DNA of 64,000 bases from Cercophora sp. LCS_1. Taxonomy: Eukaryota > Ascomycota > Sordariomycetes > Sordariales > Lasiosphaeriaceae. The position numbers were made by a program, and so were the translations under genes. Every line of letters begins with the position of its first letter. The first letter of the stretch is position 1. Location of the stretch: positions 372,001-436,000 of the forward strand of contig JAPZLL010000029.1 in assembly GCA_036250225.1 (NCBI GenBank), written 5' to 3'. This document shows positions 10,543 to 22,239 of this stretch, one piece after another. The notes beneath the pieces were generated by a model. That model saw only the letters and a program-made list of their open reading frames with translations, had not been told where the DNA came from and searched no databases.

Positions 10543-11791
10543 TCATGAATACCAAATGACGTTTGCACAGCATCCACCATCGGCAATCTCAACCTTGCCC
10601 ACCGACCTCGCTGTCTCATATACCAGCCCATCCTCCGTCTCCACGCCGCCCTCCATCTTGAACATCTCAACATACCCAGTGGGGTAATCCGTCATGGCAG
10701 CATACTCATCACTGAACCCGGCCGGACTGATGGCATTGGCCCAACCACCGACTGTTGACGTCGGAATCATAAACATGCGCTTCACAACCCTACCATCATC
10801 AGCCAGCAGAAACGCAGAGATCCACCCGCTCTCTGAACTCCCCCTCTTTGCCCGTGCAGTCGCCCACAAATACTTTTCGCTCTTGGACAGCATCACCTCA
10901 GCACTCCAGTAAAGTGTGTTGTTTACCCCTGAAAAGTCAGCACAATCATCTTATCCGCAAAACCAGAGTGAAGAAACTCACCATCTGGGACCAACGAAAA
11001 CCTCTCAACTTCCGTCACGGCCATCCCTGTCGCCGCATCCAAGTCAAACATACCTACACTATTGTCTGCCTCCATCAAAACATACAAATACCTCGCTGCT
11101 TTTGAGCGGACAGTCAAATGCCGTGGGTGACTCCCCTCCATAACCTTCAATCTCCCCACTTCTTCAACGGCCCCCGTGTCTTTATCGACCAAGTGAGTCC
11201 AGACAGAATCTCCATTTAAATCAGCGCTATACATCACTGTCTCCCCACGCACTTCGCCAAATGCAAGCCCATGAACCCCGGAGCCATTGGGATATGTCCA
11301 CGTCCCGAGGACCTTATCCAAAGTTCCATTCCAGTCTACTGAAAGGCTCATGCCACACGAAGATGCCGGCCATGAAGCAGAGAAGACATGGTATGGTGGT
11401 GACGGCATCGCCTGTATAAAGGCTGATGTCTTGTTTGTGCAAGCGCCCGAGGCGGTGGAATTGCGGGTGAGAGTGAGGGATGTTGGTGACGTAACATGGT
11501 AAGAGGAGATTCGGGGTGCGTTGAGCGAAACGCCGTAGATGTTGCGTTTGGCATGCTGGTTGGTTTAGTTCTACCAAGTCATCGACGTTGCGGCGGGAGA
11601 CACACATCAAAGGAGATCCAGGCGTGGGAGGCATCAGCTGGGTGCGTTTGCACGAGTTTGAAAGCGTGCGTCTCGTCGTTGAACTCGAGGGCGTGGATGT
11701 TGGCCGGAGTAAAGAGGTTACCCACAAAGAGGTTGTGGATTGCGCCGGAGGCTGTTGGCAAGCCTCCGAGAAACAGAGCCCCGGCTAGCAT
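10543..11791 (-). CDS. Secreted carboxy-cis,cis-muconate cyclase-like lactonase (beta-propeller)
   Basis: Exons 11606-11791, 10982-11555 and 10543-10928 (50- and 53-bp introns) give 381 residues. The start at 11791 yields a signal peptide MLAGALFLGGLPTASGA. Features of the seven-bladed lactonase family follow: SHAWISFDHAKRNIYGVSL, GVHGLAF...VMYSADLNGDSVWTHL, SHPRHLTVRSKAARYLYVLME and the C-terminus GCCANVIWYS, close to the Neurospora 3-carboxy-muconate lactonizing enzyme layout (SFD.ERKNIYG, GMVFDPTETYLYSADL, NAIWYD). That enzyme belongs to protocatechuate breakdown in the cytosol; the clear signal peptide here argues for an extracellular paralogue with a different lactone or related substrate. 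No other aromatic-catabolism gene is nearby. Family call firm, reaction uncertain. Confidence 0.85.
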
Positions 11792-12561
11792 TTTGTGGTG
11801 GCACAAGGCACAATCGCGAGTTTGAACCTCTGATCAACAACCCTCCGGCCGAAGAGGAACTATCTTGAGTTTTATGGTCACAAGGCAGATAAAGACCCGA
11901 TCTAGTCCAAGTCCAGGCCCACGATATCCACGCCCAGTCCCTATCTTTGAGTGTATCTCTGCTTATCCGGCTTGGTCGACTATTTTCCTGATTAAAAGAT
12001 AGCGCTGGTGTGTCTTCGCCTACTAGACGAGAGCCCTATTTGGTATAGTCTGTGGGCTGTCCTGCCGAAATCCGAGTACATTGCGTCTTGGGCATTGACG
12101 GGGAGGGGGGCTGGCAGAGCCTGAGGGGGAGTTGGTCGCCAGGAGTGCACGTATTGGGCGGGTCCCTCTCCACAGATCAGAGACTCGGAGATTGCACATC
12201 TAGTGAGATTCAATTCAATGGAGGTCAGACATTTCGTTCACCCACTGACAATACAGATCGTTGTCGATTATGATGTGCTTGACTGTAAAGCCACCAAGCC
12301 ACCATGCAAGTGATCCATGGGTCACGTTGGCAGGGAGCATCAACCGGAGACATTGATGTTCACTGCATCACACAGATTTTGACGACGTGTTTAAGTCTAA
12401 CGTAGTAGATTTACGAATAAAAGCTATGTGATGGTCTTACAGATGCGTGTAAGAAAGTACGGGACAATGATGCTGCGACACACATGACGTCCCGCCACGG
12501 TGCGCCCCCTTTAACAACCCAACCCCCAAGACTGTAAATGCGAAATGCTATCTCGAGCACC
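11792..12561. other. Intergenic, nothing recognised
   Basis: 770 bp holding the lactonase promoter and the 3' flank of the DUF1996 gene. No open frame with family similarity. Confidence 0.5.
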
Positions 12562-13794
12562 TTACATGGGCATGGCTGACTCGAGGCCGGGGAGCTTGTC
12601 GTACCACTGGTCGTAGTTCTCCTTGACCTTCTGGCCGACGGTGCAGTCGAACGCCTTCTCAATGCTCTGTCGCTGGAAGCCAGTGCCGCACGACGGACCG
12701 AAGCAGTTGGAGGCATCCATGGCGCGCTGAAGCGAATCGCCCTTCCAGCCGAAGACGTAGTCGGCGTGCTGGCCAAAGCCGGTCGGGTCGCCGGTCGAGA
12801 GGACGAAGGGCTGCTTGACATCGGCGGGCCAGTTGGACTTGTCGTTGAACTTGGTCGTATCCCAGACAACCTCGAGCATGAGCTGCGGGATGCGGACGGG
12901 ATGGGTCGACGGGCAGTTGCCGCCGAGCGAGAGGAAGGTGGCGGGGCCGTTGACGGGGTAGGCGACGTGGTCCTTGTGGTTGGGCGTGTCGAGGTTCTTG
13001 CCGTCCCAGCAGCTGTCACCGTGTCAGAATCTCGTCTTGCTTGCGCTTGCTTCGGACGACTTACGTGGGGAAGTGGATGTTGGAGCGGATACCACCGGCG
13101 CAGGCCTTGTCGGGGAGGCCGGCGTGGTCAACACTGGAATAGGGATTAGCTGAATTCAAGGCCGTGGAGTGGGCAACATACGCATTGTCCTGGCAGGGCG
13201 CGCCAGTGTCGCCGCCAAAGTTGGGGCCGGTGTAGCAGCGGAAGCAGTTTTGCCTCCTCATGTTGGGATCGGCCTTGCGCTGGTTGAGGTCGCCCGAAAG
13301 CATGCGGAAGCCGGGCTTGAAGGCCGTGACCTTGCCGGGCTGGGCCGACACATAGTAGACGAGGATGCCGCCGTTTGTCTGTGTGCTGAAGCGGTCGTTG
13401 AACTGGTAACTGCGAGAAGTCAGTTTGAGCCCATTCAACGGGTCTGTGGCACGTACGCAGAGCCGCCCTGGGGGACGCGCTTGTAGCTGCCGTTCTTGGC
13501 CCGGAAGTACAAGTTGGCGGTCCAGTAGTTGGAGAAGTCCTCGGACGCCTGGCACGTGGTGCAGGTTGCGAGTTGGGCAATGTCGCTGACGGGCATGGTC
13601 ACGTTGAAGGCGTTGCCGCCGACAATCTGGTGGATGTGGCCGGTCGGGGCCTGGCCGGGGTTGACCAGGGGATCGATGCGGTCAATGACGACCTGGGTGC
13701 ATCCGAACCGGAGCATGGTCACGGCATTGCCGCCACCGAACTGGGGAGCCGCCTCCGCGACCGCCGCCAGGGCGAGGATGGTGGACCAGAACAT
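12562..13794 (-). CDS. DUF1996 secreted protein, paralogue 1
   Basis: Exons 13457-13794, 13182-13409, 13065-13133 and 12562-13012 (introns 47, 48 and 52 bp) give 361 residues with a signal peptide (MFWSTILALAAVAEA). DUF1996 hallmarks are RFGCTQVVIDRIDPLVNPG, GHIHQIVGGNAFN, CTTCQASEDFSNYWTANLYF, KPGFRML, CWDGKNLDTPNHKDHVAYP, CPSTHPVRIPQL and FGWKGDSLQRAMD. The His residues of HIHQIVGG and the conserved Cys pairs suggest a disulfide-stabilised extracellular catalytic or binding domain, but the family has no agreed activity that I can name. Two further copies lie at 38970-40123 and 61376-62566; this one lacks their terminal intron and ends differently (LPGLESAMPM). Confidence 0.9.
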
Positions 13795-16700
13795 GTTGAG
13801 AACTCGCGATCGCAGGAACGAGGGTCTTTGTCGAATCGAGGACGCCGGGTTGCCAAGCAGGGAACAAGAACCAACGGAGCGTTGTCCAGCCGTCGACGCC
13901 TTTTAAACAGAACCAAGTCGGGCCTTGGCCAGGTCGACAGCCCCCAGCTGCAGATTTTGCCTGCAACTGCCGCCCTGCATTGGGCCCTCGCTGCTCGAAA
14001 TGCCGAGTCAGGTGAGCAGCACCGTGCTAGATTGTCAATATGAAGCCATATTCGCCGCCAGCGTCACGGCCAATCACAGCGCGCCTGCATGATTGCGGCG
14101 GCCTCGACGTCTCCTATCTGGGGGAAGTGTGCTTCGGGGCGGCTTCTGTGGGGTAAATATGATGACATGCGTGGTACCGTCTAACCCGGACGGCTGCAAC
14201 AGCCCGGCGGCAATTTCGCCTTTACCCAGGCCAATCCACGCTTGAGGCCACGGCGCGGCAAATATCCTGATGGCTGCATCGCAACCGGGCGGCCAGGTAG
14301 CAGCTAATAGGAACAGGAAACACCCACGTGTGTGCCTGCCCCAGACGCCGTTGCCCGTGGGGAACTGTTCCGGATAAGCAGTTGTCCGCTGCACCTGCTC
14401 CTCCTCGAAAAGCACCGTAGCAACAGGGACCCGCCTGTCGTTGAGTCGTTTGCTGCCGTGTCGCCGGGAACCTCCGCCAACGGCACATCACAACACCGTC
14501 GGTGTTGGCGAGGCTTGACGAGACTTGGCTGAGAGCCCACCTCGACCAGGACTTGGCCGTCGAGACGACAGACAGTTCTCAACGCGTCCAGATTCGATAT
14601 TCCATGGCTGCGGTGCACGCCACCCAAGACGGCCGAGTCGAGATGCCCATTTACCCGGTAACAAGAACACCCTGTGCTGTTGTGCCACTATGCTGCGGGG
14701 GTTGTAGTGCCAACCGTCGGACATGCGTCGCTGCCATGGTATTGGCCGCCCAGAGGAACGCACCGGTATAACCCCCTTGCACCGAACAATGAGCAGGGTT
14801 GCGTCGTGGGCTTCGAGAACAACACCTCATCTATATAGATTAGTTCCGTCAGGCCGACTGCAAATGCGCTGGGTCCGGGGTTCGGGCAACCGAGTGTGAC
14901 AGCTGATATATACAGTCTTGGCGATATAGGTTGACGTTGTGAACGGGCCCGCTTGGATGCGTCAAAGAGTTTGCTCGTGTCGTTCCCATCGCCGTCTAGG
15001 ATATGTGAAGACTGGACGTAGCCACTCTGAACCGGGTGTGCTTTTGTTTCGGCCTGGCTGTGACCTTGGCTTGACGTAAACAATCCCGTTATGTGTCCAA
15101 TCGCTTGCTCGTCAACTGTGCATCGACCGAAACCCAAGACGGGGTTGGACAGGCGAGGACGTATCATGTCCCTCTAAGGCCAAAACACGACTGTGACTGC
15201 ATTCCAACTTGCTCGATCGGACACTACGGCGAGGGAGCCATACATGTCTCACCCTGCCCAAGAATAGCGCCTTTGTCGCCATCGCAGCACGCGCAGCCAT
15301 GACCCGTGCTCGCCCCCAAAAGTAAAGTGCGATGCCAAATCAACCGCTCGGCCCGTACAATTTTGGGCGACCATGTGGGTGGGGTTCTCGGGATGAAAGT
15401 GACCGAGGGAATCTTCTCGAGCCTCGTCAAGCCGCATAGACGAGCGACACGGACGACAACCGACGTCGACCTGGCGTTTTCGCGTAGGCATGAAAGCTTG
15501 GAAAAGCTTCACGACGGATGTCGGCAGGTCGGCAGTTCTAGACCCACCTCGGACCCCGGAATCGCGGGAGGCTAAGGATAGCAAACCCATTCATCTTGGT
15601 TGAAGAAGACAAGTCCGGGGCTCAAGTGATGTCTTGTTGAAAAGTCCCGATGGTGGAGACTAGTGGGTGTTGGAACGAAGCTTTGTCGAGACAAGAAGCC
15701 TCAGGAGGACGGCAGACCGCAGATTCAATCAAGACCGCGCGAGTTGATCTGTGTTCCGAGTCTGATCATCGCTGCGACCGAGGAAAGTGAAGGAGTCGAC
15801 ATCATCTTCAGACGTGAGATGCGATCCACCAACTTTCGCTCAACATGTTCCGTAAGAAGACTGGGGATATCTCTCCTTTAGAGCGGCGTTTTTAGAGCTT
15901 GTTATAGTCAAGACGTCAAAAATCGTGCTACCTAGCAACAAGACGGGAGTGAGCGACTGTAAAGCTGTGAAGCCTGTGAGACTAGCCCCAGTTGGACATT
16001 GGGAGTGCTGAAGGAAGTCGTCCAGAGGTAATCACTCGAATGACTTGCTCATCGACGATATAGAGAGTTGAGCGAGGTGAGGTTGGGTGAGGTGTCACGT
16101 GTGCTCGGTCGGCCAACGTCGTCACTCGGTGATGACGATGCAGCAGGACGCACCCTGGTTGGCAACCCCACGCGAAATGCTGGGGAGCAGGGCCAAGGTG
16201 TGCGACCGCTAGCGCCCCAGCGGGTTGGGTGATTTTGGACCGTCAGCTGAAGCAGATGCTGCGCTGCGTGTGTGTGTGGCGGCATCCACCGCTGTTCGTC
16301 GACCACGTCGTCGACGTTGCAGCGCACCGCTCGGTGTGCAGAAGCGGACGAGATAGCGTTCCATGAATCCCATGTGAGCGCCGGCAGCAGAGCTCGCGGG
16401 GGCATCAGCGAACCGGCGAGCGTCGGGCAGCCCGAGTCAATCGGCCCATCTCCCAGGCGGCAGCTCTTGGCACGAGATAACGCGGGGTCCCATTCACAGA
16501 CGGCAGTCGCTGTCGAACAGTTGAGCGTGCTTTCCGCTAGGTGGAATCTCAACGCGAAGAGAGCTGCTCCTCCCCCAGAGTTTTGTCGTTCCCGTTTGTC
16601 ACGTTTGGTGGAGCCCCGGATTGATGCCCAGAGAACCTGGAAGTTTTCGGGCAAGCGCTCGCTTCATCCGACCCAACTCGGCAATCCGCAAGCTGGTGGG

Positions 16701-17332
16701 TGGGCCGTTGGACGGCCGCGCCCTCGATGTTTTTTTTGGCGGGGCGCATGATAAGCTCATGCGCGTGCGCACTCCCACGCGCTCGGACAGCTGCAGCGCG
16801 TCCTGCGTGTTGGTGGCTGGTGAGAGAGAAGGCTTGTCAACTTCGATGTCAACACACACAGGGAGAGGATCTTAGAGTCCAGCGCGTTGCAAGGTGACGT
16901 GCACGTGAAACAACAGCCGTTGGGCGAACCGACACGCCACTGCCCAGCACTGGGGTGGAGTTTGCATGGATGGCAACCTCGGTGATGGCTCCTTCCCCTT
17001 GAAAAAGCCAAAATCGCCCCAGGCAAACCCTGCAACTGCAAGATAAACCCACATGCGAGCAAGCTGGGAGGCACTGCGACGCTGGATCTTGGCAAAATCG
17101 TACGTAATCTCAATCCATCCCACGGGGACGGTTTTACTCGACTTCTCGCGCCAGCCAGCAAACTTTCGCATCAACACCACTCAACAGCGATTTAGAGCGG
17201 AGCTGACGGAGATATTTTGTTTGTTTATTGTCCCAATCTTGTGCATCATTTCCTCGGGTCGGAGTGCGCCGTAGCGATTTATTTTCCCGCGTCCTGTGGC
17301 AACCTGAGGCTTGGCTTGCAGCCACCCCCGCC
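13795..17332. other. Long intergenic region without a supported gene
   Basis: 3.5 kb between two genes that are transcribed away from each other. All open frames are short and low in recognisable content; an ACACACACA run lies near 16853. It may hold long regulatory regions, 5' leaders or a noncoding RNA, but nothing in the bases proves one. Confidence 0.5.
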
Positions 17333-19120
17333 ATGAGCTCTAACGAAGCTGCCGCTTCATCGGCGACTGGCCGACCCGAGTCGGCCGGCTCCGTGAAGCG
17401 GGTTGGGGTCCGCGGCGGCGAGGTCAACAACGACGCCGAGTCGGCCGACGAGCTGCTCGAGGCCCTGGGCTACAAGGCCGAGCTGGTGCGCACCCGTTCG
17501 ACATGGCATGTGGCCTTCATGTCGTTTGTGCTCGCATCCATCCCGTACGGGCTCGCGACAACGCTCTACTACCCGCTCCAGGGCGGCGGTCCGGCTGTCG
17601 TCATCTGGGGTTGGGTGCTCGTCAGTTTGATCATCCTGTGCGTGGCCGCGTCGCTCGGCGAGATCACGTCCGTCTACCCAACGGCCGGTGGTGTCTACTA
17701 CCAGACGTTTATGCTGGCCCCGCCTTCGATCCGCCGCATTTCGGCCTACATCTGTGGCTGGCTCTACGTCGTTGGCAACATCACCATCACGCTGGCCGTG
17801 CAATTCGGCACCACGTTGTTTTTCGTCGCCTGCGTCAACGTCTTTGAGTCGGAGCCGGGCGTCGGCGTGTGGCAAGCCGAGACGTACCAGATCTTCCTGA
17901 CATTTGTGGGCGTCACGGTGCTCTGCAACCTCATCTCCATCTTTGGGAACCGCTGGCTGCACCACCTGGATGTAGGTCCCACCCGGCATTTCGCTTGCAT
18001 TCCCCTCTTCCCGCTGTTTCCCCATTGCATCGGCCCGTGTTGCTAACATGCGCCAGACGTTTGCCATCTTCTGGACATTTGCCGGCCTCATCGCCATCCT
18101 GGTCACGATCCTGGCCGTCGCCAAGGAGGGCCGTCGTTCCGCGTCGTTTGCGTTTGGCGACTTTGAGCCGACGTCGGGTTGGCCTGCGGGCTGGTCCTTC
18201 ATGGTCGGCCTGCTCCACGCCGGGTACGCCACATCATCGACGGGCATGATCATCAGCATGACCGAGGAGGTTGAGCACCCGTCCACGCAGGTCCCCAAGG
18301 CCATGGTCATGACCATCGTCATCAACATGATCGGTGGCCTGCTGTTCCTGGTCCCTCTCATGTTTGTGTTGCCGGATGTCGCCATGCTTGTGGCGCTGCC
18401 CTCGGGCCAACCCGTGCCCACCATCCTCAAATCGGCTGTAGGGTCCTCCGGCGGGGCCATTGGTCTCCTTCTCCCGATCATGGTGCTGGCCATCCTGTGC
18501 GGCACCGCCTGCACCACGGCCGCATCGCGCTGCACGTGGGCCTTTTCTCGCGATGGCGCCATTCCTGGATCCAAGTGGTGGAGCAAGGTCCACCCGACGC
18601 TGGACTTGCCCCTGAACGCCATGATGCTTTCGATGGCCATCCAGCTTGTGCTGGGCCTGATCTACTTTGGATCGTCGACTGCCTTCAACGCCTTCTCCGG
18701 CGTTGGCGTCATTGCCTTGACCCTGTCGTACGTGGTGCCCATCATCATGTCGATGCTCGAGGGCCGCCGACAGATGGCGGGCGCCAAGTTCCCCCTGGGC
18801 AAGCTGGGCTGGTTCTGCAACGGCATTGCAGCCGGTATGTCTCCGACCTTCCCTCTGCAAAGGAGCAAAGAAGAAGCGCTAACCTTGTTTCAGCTTGGTC
18901 GTGTCTCGCACTTCCCCTTTTCTGTATGCCTGCCTACATTCCTGTCACGGCGGCCACCGTCAACTACGCACCCGTGGTCTTCGTCGGCTTCGTTGTCATC
19001 GCTTCGGCATGGTACTTTGCCTGGGGCCACAAGAATTACCGCGGACCTCCTACCGAGTCGGTCGGCGTGGCGCCAACCCAAGCGCAGGAAGCCGACGTTG
19101 CGGTGGCAAAGAAGGACTGA
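17333..19120 (+). CDS. APC-superfamily amino acid/choline/GABA permease
   Basis: Exons 17333-17971, 18057-18834 and 18894-19120 (introns 85 and 59 bp) give 547 residues and about 12 membrane helices. Landmarks are EALGYKAELVRTRSTWH before helix 1, the unwound-helix region ASIPYGLATTLYYPLQGGGP, ASLGEITSVYPTAGGVYYQT (typical of the UGA4/HNM1-type fungal branch) and TACTTAASRCTWAFSRDGAI in the second half. The N-terminal 40 residues are polar and cytosolic. The protein probably imports GABA, choline or a related amine across the plasma membrane; the specific substrate cannot be told. A long antisense open frame over this gene is a shadow. Confidence 0.9.
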
Positions 19121-19304
19121 GCACCGCTGCTCGGGTGAACCTTCTATCAACTAGAGTTCTCTTTTCGTATGCCCCAGTTTCCGACACGATATGATACAGC
19201 CATTGTTTGGAGTTATTTGGCAACATGGTTCAATAAATAATATACACTTTTCAACAACCTGTCGTTCCATCATACGGTACACGTGAAGCCATGTATTCCT
19301 CGTC

Positions 19305-21133
19305 TCAAGCCACAGTCCCCTTGGACTGAGCCTTCTCATCAGGCAACTGGGTATCCCGCCAACACCACGCACAGCCCCAGGCGATGGCCAAGGCAACAAT
19401 ACTCCCGATGAGCATGTGGCGCTGCGATTCCGCATACGCAAGGGCTATGCCGTACCGGATGGCGCTCCCTTTGGGGTACCCCAACTGGCTGTACAGACTG
19501 CCATAGATGAAGTCGATCTTGGACCCTGGCGGAAGATGCTTGACCAGCGCATCCCTGAATGTCCCGGTCCAGATGCCCGCTGCGATGCACGAGCCAACGG
19601 CATATCCAACACCACCAAAGAGGTCCAAAACGGCTAGGATAGCTGCAATGTGTTGGTGATCCAGCGGCGCCATCATGGCAATCTCGGCTGAAACGACAAT
19701 TGGACCGCCGGCAAAGGCCACAAAGACCTGCGTCATGACGATGTAACCGATATTTGTGTCGGGATGCCGGAAGTAGATCATCAGGCCGACGCCCAGAATC
19801 ATGAGAGGGAGCGAAAAGTACACGGCCACCCACTTGTAGCGGCGGGTTTTGCGGATTAGATAGCCAATCACCAGTGCCGAGAGACACGAGCCCGGCCGGT
19901 AGATGTTGCTGATGTAGGTGGCGTACGTGACGGACTGGTTCCAGGCCACCATGAGCATCGACGTGAAGTAGGAGCCCCAGATGGCGCTGTTGACAAAGAC
20001 AAAAAAGGCCATGACGTTGGCCATCAAAACCGTCCGGTTAGTGAGCAGGTGGAGCGGAATGAAGTTGACGGGCGCAAAAAAGTGCTCGTACACTGCGAAG
20101 ATGATGAGGAGAACGCCGCCAAAGACGATGAAGCAGATGATGAGCGGGGCCCGCCATTGCTCGCGCTGGTACGACCAGAGTGACATGGACAGGAGCAGCA
20201 GCGAGAGGCCGGACACGAGCAAGAGGACGCCGAGGAGGTCGAATTCAATGGCAAAGTCCTTGACAGCCTTGAGGGTGAGCTTGCCGCGCTTGGGGGGGAT
20301 AAGACCGAGTTTCTTCGCCTTGTGCTGGTTCCAGGCGAAGAGAAGGACCAGGGGGACGACAACAGCAGGCGTGATAATGCTGAAGACGCCGAAGCCCCAG
20401 CGCCAGCCCGGACCAGCCATGAAGGCGTCGGCCATGGGACCGCCGATCCATGTCGTCACAATGTAGGGAGATGTTGCAAAGGCAAGCATCAGACCTCGAT
20501 TGCGCAGGGACGAAGTGTCGGCTACAAAGACAGTCACGCAGTAAGACACGCCTTGCGCGCTGGAACTCGGGTGTCAGTGCGGTTTACACAAGAAGGAAAC
20601 AAGGGACAAACCCGACGAGGGAAAAGACTTGGGCTGCTGCGTAGGTTTCAACGTTTTTGCAGGCCGCCATCATAACGAAGCCAATGACCCAAAAGGTCAA
20701 CATGAGCGTCATGCCCTGGGGACGGCCCCAGATGTCGAGAATCTTGGCCAGGGGGATTTTGGTCACCGAGGCGATGACCGACGATATGATGTTTGTGGCC
20801 GCGGTCAACGAGTGCATTGCGAACGACGACGTGGCGAACTGCCCCAAGGTGCGCACGACGACTTCCTGGGTCGACGTGACAAAGTAGATGAGCCATATTC
20901 TGGACGCTCGTCAGCTTTCCATTCTAGCGTGCAAGTGACGATTTCGGAAGGCGTTCAGAGGATTCGTCTTACATGCCGTACGCCGCAGCCAAGTCCCATT
21001 TGCTCCAGACAGCGGTGGCGGCCTCGATGCCCTTCACACCGGCCTGCGCGGTTTCATTGTCGGTTGTGTTGGCCAGCTCCGGGTCCGACTGTGTATCGAC
21101 GCCGGGGCGCTTCTCCGTGTCAACATCAGCCAT
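19305..21133 (-). CDS. MFS siderophore-iron transporter (Sit1/ARN type)
   Basis: Exons 20973-21133, 20612-20899 and 19305-20559 (introns 73 and 52 bp) give 567 residues with 14 predicted helices. The N-terminal cytosolic part ends WSKWDLAAAYGIIWLIYFV, followed by a helix with LAKILDIWGRPQGM and by RGLMLAFATSPYIVTTWIGG, both characteristic of fungal siderophore transporters; the C-terminus WCWRDTQLPDEKAQ also fits. These proteins import ferri-siderophores, often xenosiderophores, across the plasma membrane. The gene is divergent to a CFEM protein gene, with two ATCWGATAA sites between them, which supports an iron-uptake role and repression when iron is replete. The siderophore itself cannot be predicted. 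Confidence 0.9.
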
Positions 21134-21682
21134 GGCGGTCGTTGTTGAAGACCGTGACAGTCGTGAATGGGTTGTAGTCGGACGCGGGGACGACTCGACG
21201 GGAGAAGCATGGTTATTTGCGCGCCGTCAAGGTCGGCTTGTCTCGGAGATGGGCACTCGCTCTAGCGAATTTTGCGGTTCCCACAGGGCCCGTTCCCGCC
21301 GCGACCCTCCCTCGCGTCGCTCGCACCAAAGCAGCACTGGAACAATGCGGCCAAGGCCTGGGTCGGGTTGGCACACGAAGGAGCGGAGACGAGCCAATGG
21401 TTTGGCCGCCCTAATCTTATCTGATGATCTGATGATCTGATAATAGCCAGGATGTGGGGAAGGTGCGGAGTCTGGACGACGCAGAGGGAGGTGAGCCGAG
21501 CCACTATCCTGCGAGACCGGCCATTCGGGACAGGGGTGTGGGACGGGGATCAGCTTCCTCGGCTCGTCGCATCGGGGGCCACGATGGCGGCGCGTTATTT
21601 ATTTATACAAGGACGGGGAAACTCTCGTTCCTGGGCGGCACTGTCGATTCGATCATCATCGCCATCACGTCGCATCAACACC
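21134..21682. promoter_or_regulatory. Shared divergent promoter of the iron-uptake pair
   Basis: 549 bp between the two ATGs. It contains the ATCTGATG repeat with two perfect iron-GATA sites (listed next) and a TATTTATTTATA element at about 21596-21607, some 75-85 bp before the CFEM start. Confidence 0.65.
21417..21443. promoter_or_regulatory. Two ATCWGATAA iron-regulatory (SREA-type GATA factor) sites
   Basis: 21435-21443 reads ATCTGATAA on the plus strand; 21417-21425 reads ATCAGATAA on the minus strand. Between them ATCTGATG repeats with an 8-bp period. ATCWGATAA is the established binding consensus of the fungal iron repressor SREA/SRE/Sre1. Two copies 10 bp apart in an iron-gene promoter are unlikely to be chance. 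Confidence 0.75.
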
Positions 21683-22239
21683 ATGAAGTCCGCCATCCTC
21701 CTCCTCCTCGCCGCCGCCGGCGCTGCCCTCGCCCAGAAGACGCTTGAGGACTACATGCCCAAGTGCTCCCTCGACTGCCTCAAGGACGGCATGAAGTCGG
21801 TCGGCTGCGAGACCACCGACCTCGACTGCTTCTGCGTGCCTGACAACTACCGCGGCATCTACACTGCTGCCCTTGCTTGCACCCTGCAGGCCTGCGGACA
21901 GGACGTCTCAGTTGGTGCGTAAAAACATGAGATCCGATTGTTGTGAAGCCGAACTAATTACGTTTTTTTGCAGCCGAGGTCCTCCCTGCCGCGGCCGGCA
22001 TGTGCGAGGAAGTTGCGGGTCCCTACACCGAGACCTGGGTTGACGGATCCGCCGTCCCCGTGACCCCGGCGCCCACACCGAGCGCTTCCGGCACCGGTGT
22101 TGTCCCCGCCGAGACTACTGGAACTACCGCTACCGAAACCACCGCCGCTGCCGAGACCACCGCCGCCGGATCTGGAGCCGGTGCTGTCCGCGCCGGGCTT
22201 GGCATTGTGGCCCCCTTGGTCCTTGCCGCTGTCCTTTAA
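21683..22239 (+). CDS. CFEM-domain GPI-anchored surface protein
   Basis: Exons 21683-21914 and 21974-22239 (59-bp intron) give 165 residues. After a signal peptide (residues 1-17) comes a CFEM domain with all eight cysteines (28, 32, 42, 49, 51, 66, 71, 88) and acidic residues Asp46/Asp48 in the C3-C4 interval, where the axial heme ligand sits in iron-scavenging members. A Thr/Ala/Pro-rich stalk and a hydrophobic C-terminus (GLGIVAPLVLAAVL) indicate GPI anchoring in membrane and wall. The divergent siderophore transporter and the iron-GATA sites point to heme or iron capture. Some CFEM proteins act in virulence or adhesion instead, so the role is inferred from context. Confidence 0.9.

Noticed and set aside
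17357..18640. 427-codon antisense open frame over the APC permease
   Set aside because: Mirror frame of a strongly coding, clearly identified gene; rich in Arg/Met/Asp with no family similarity.
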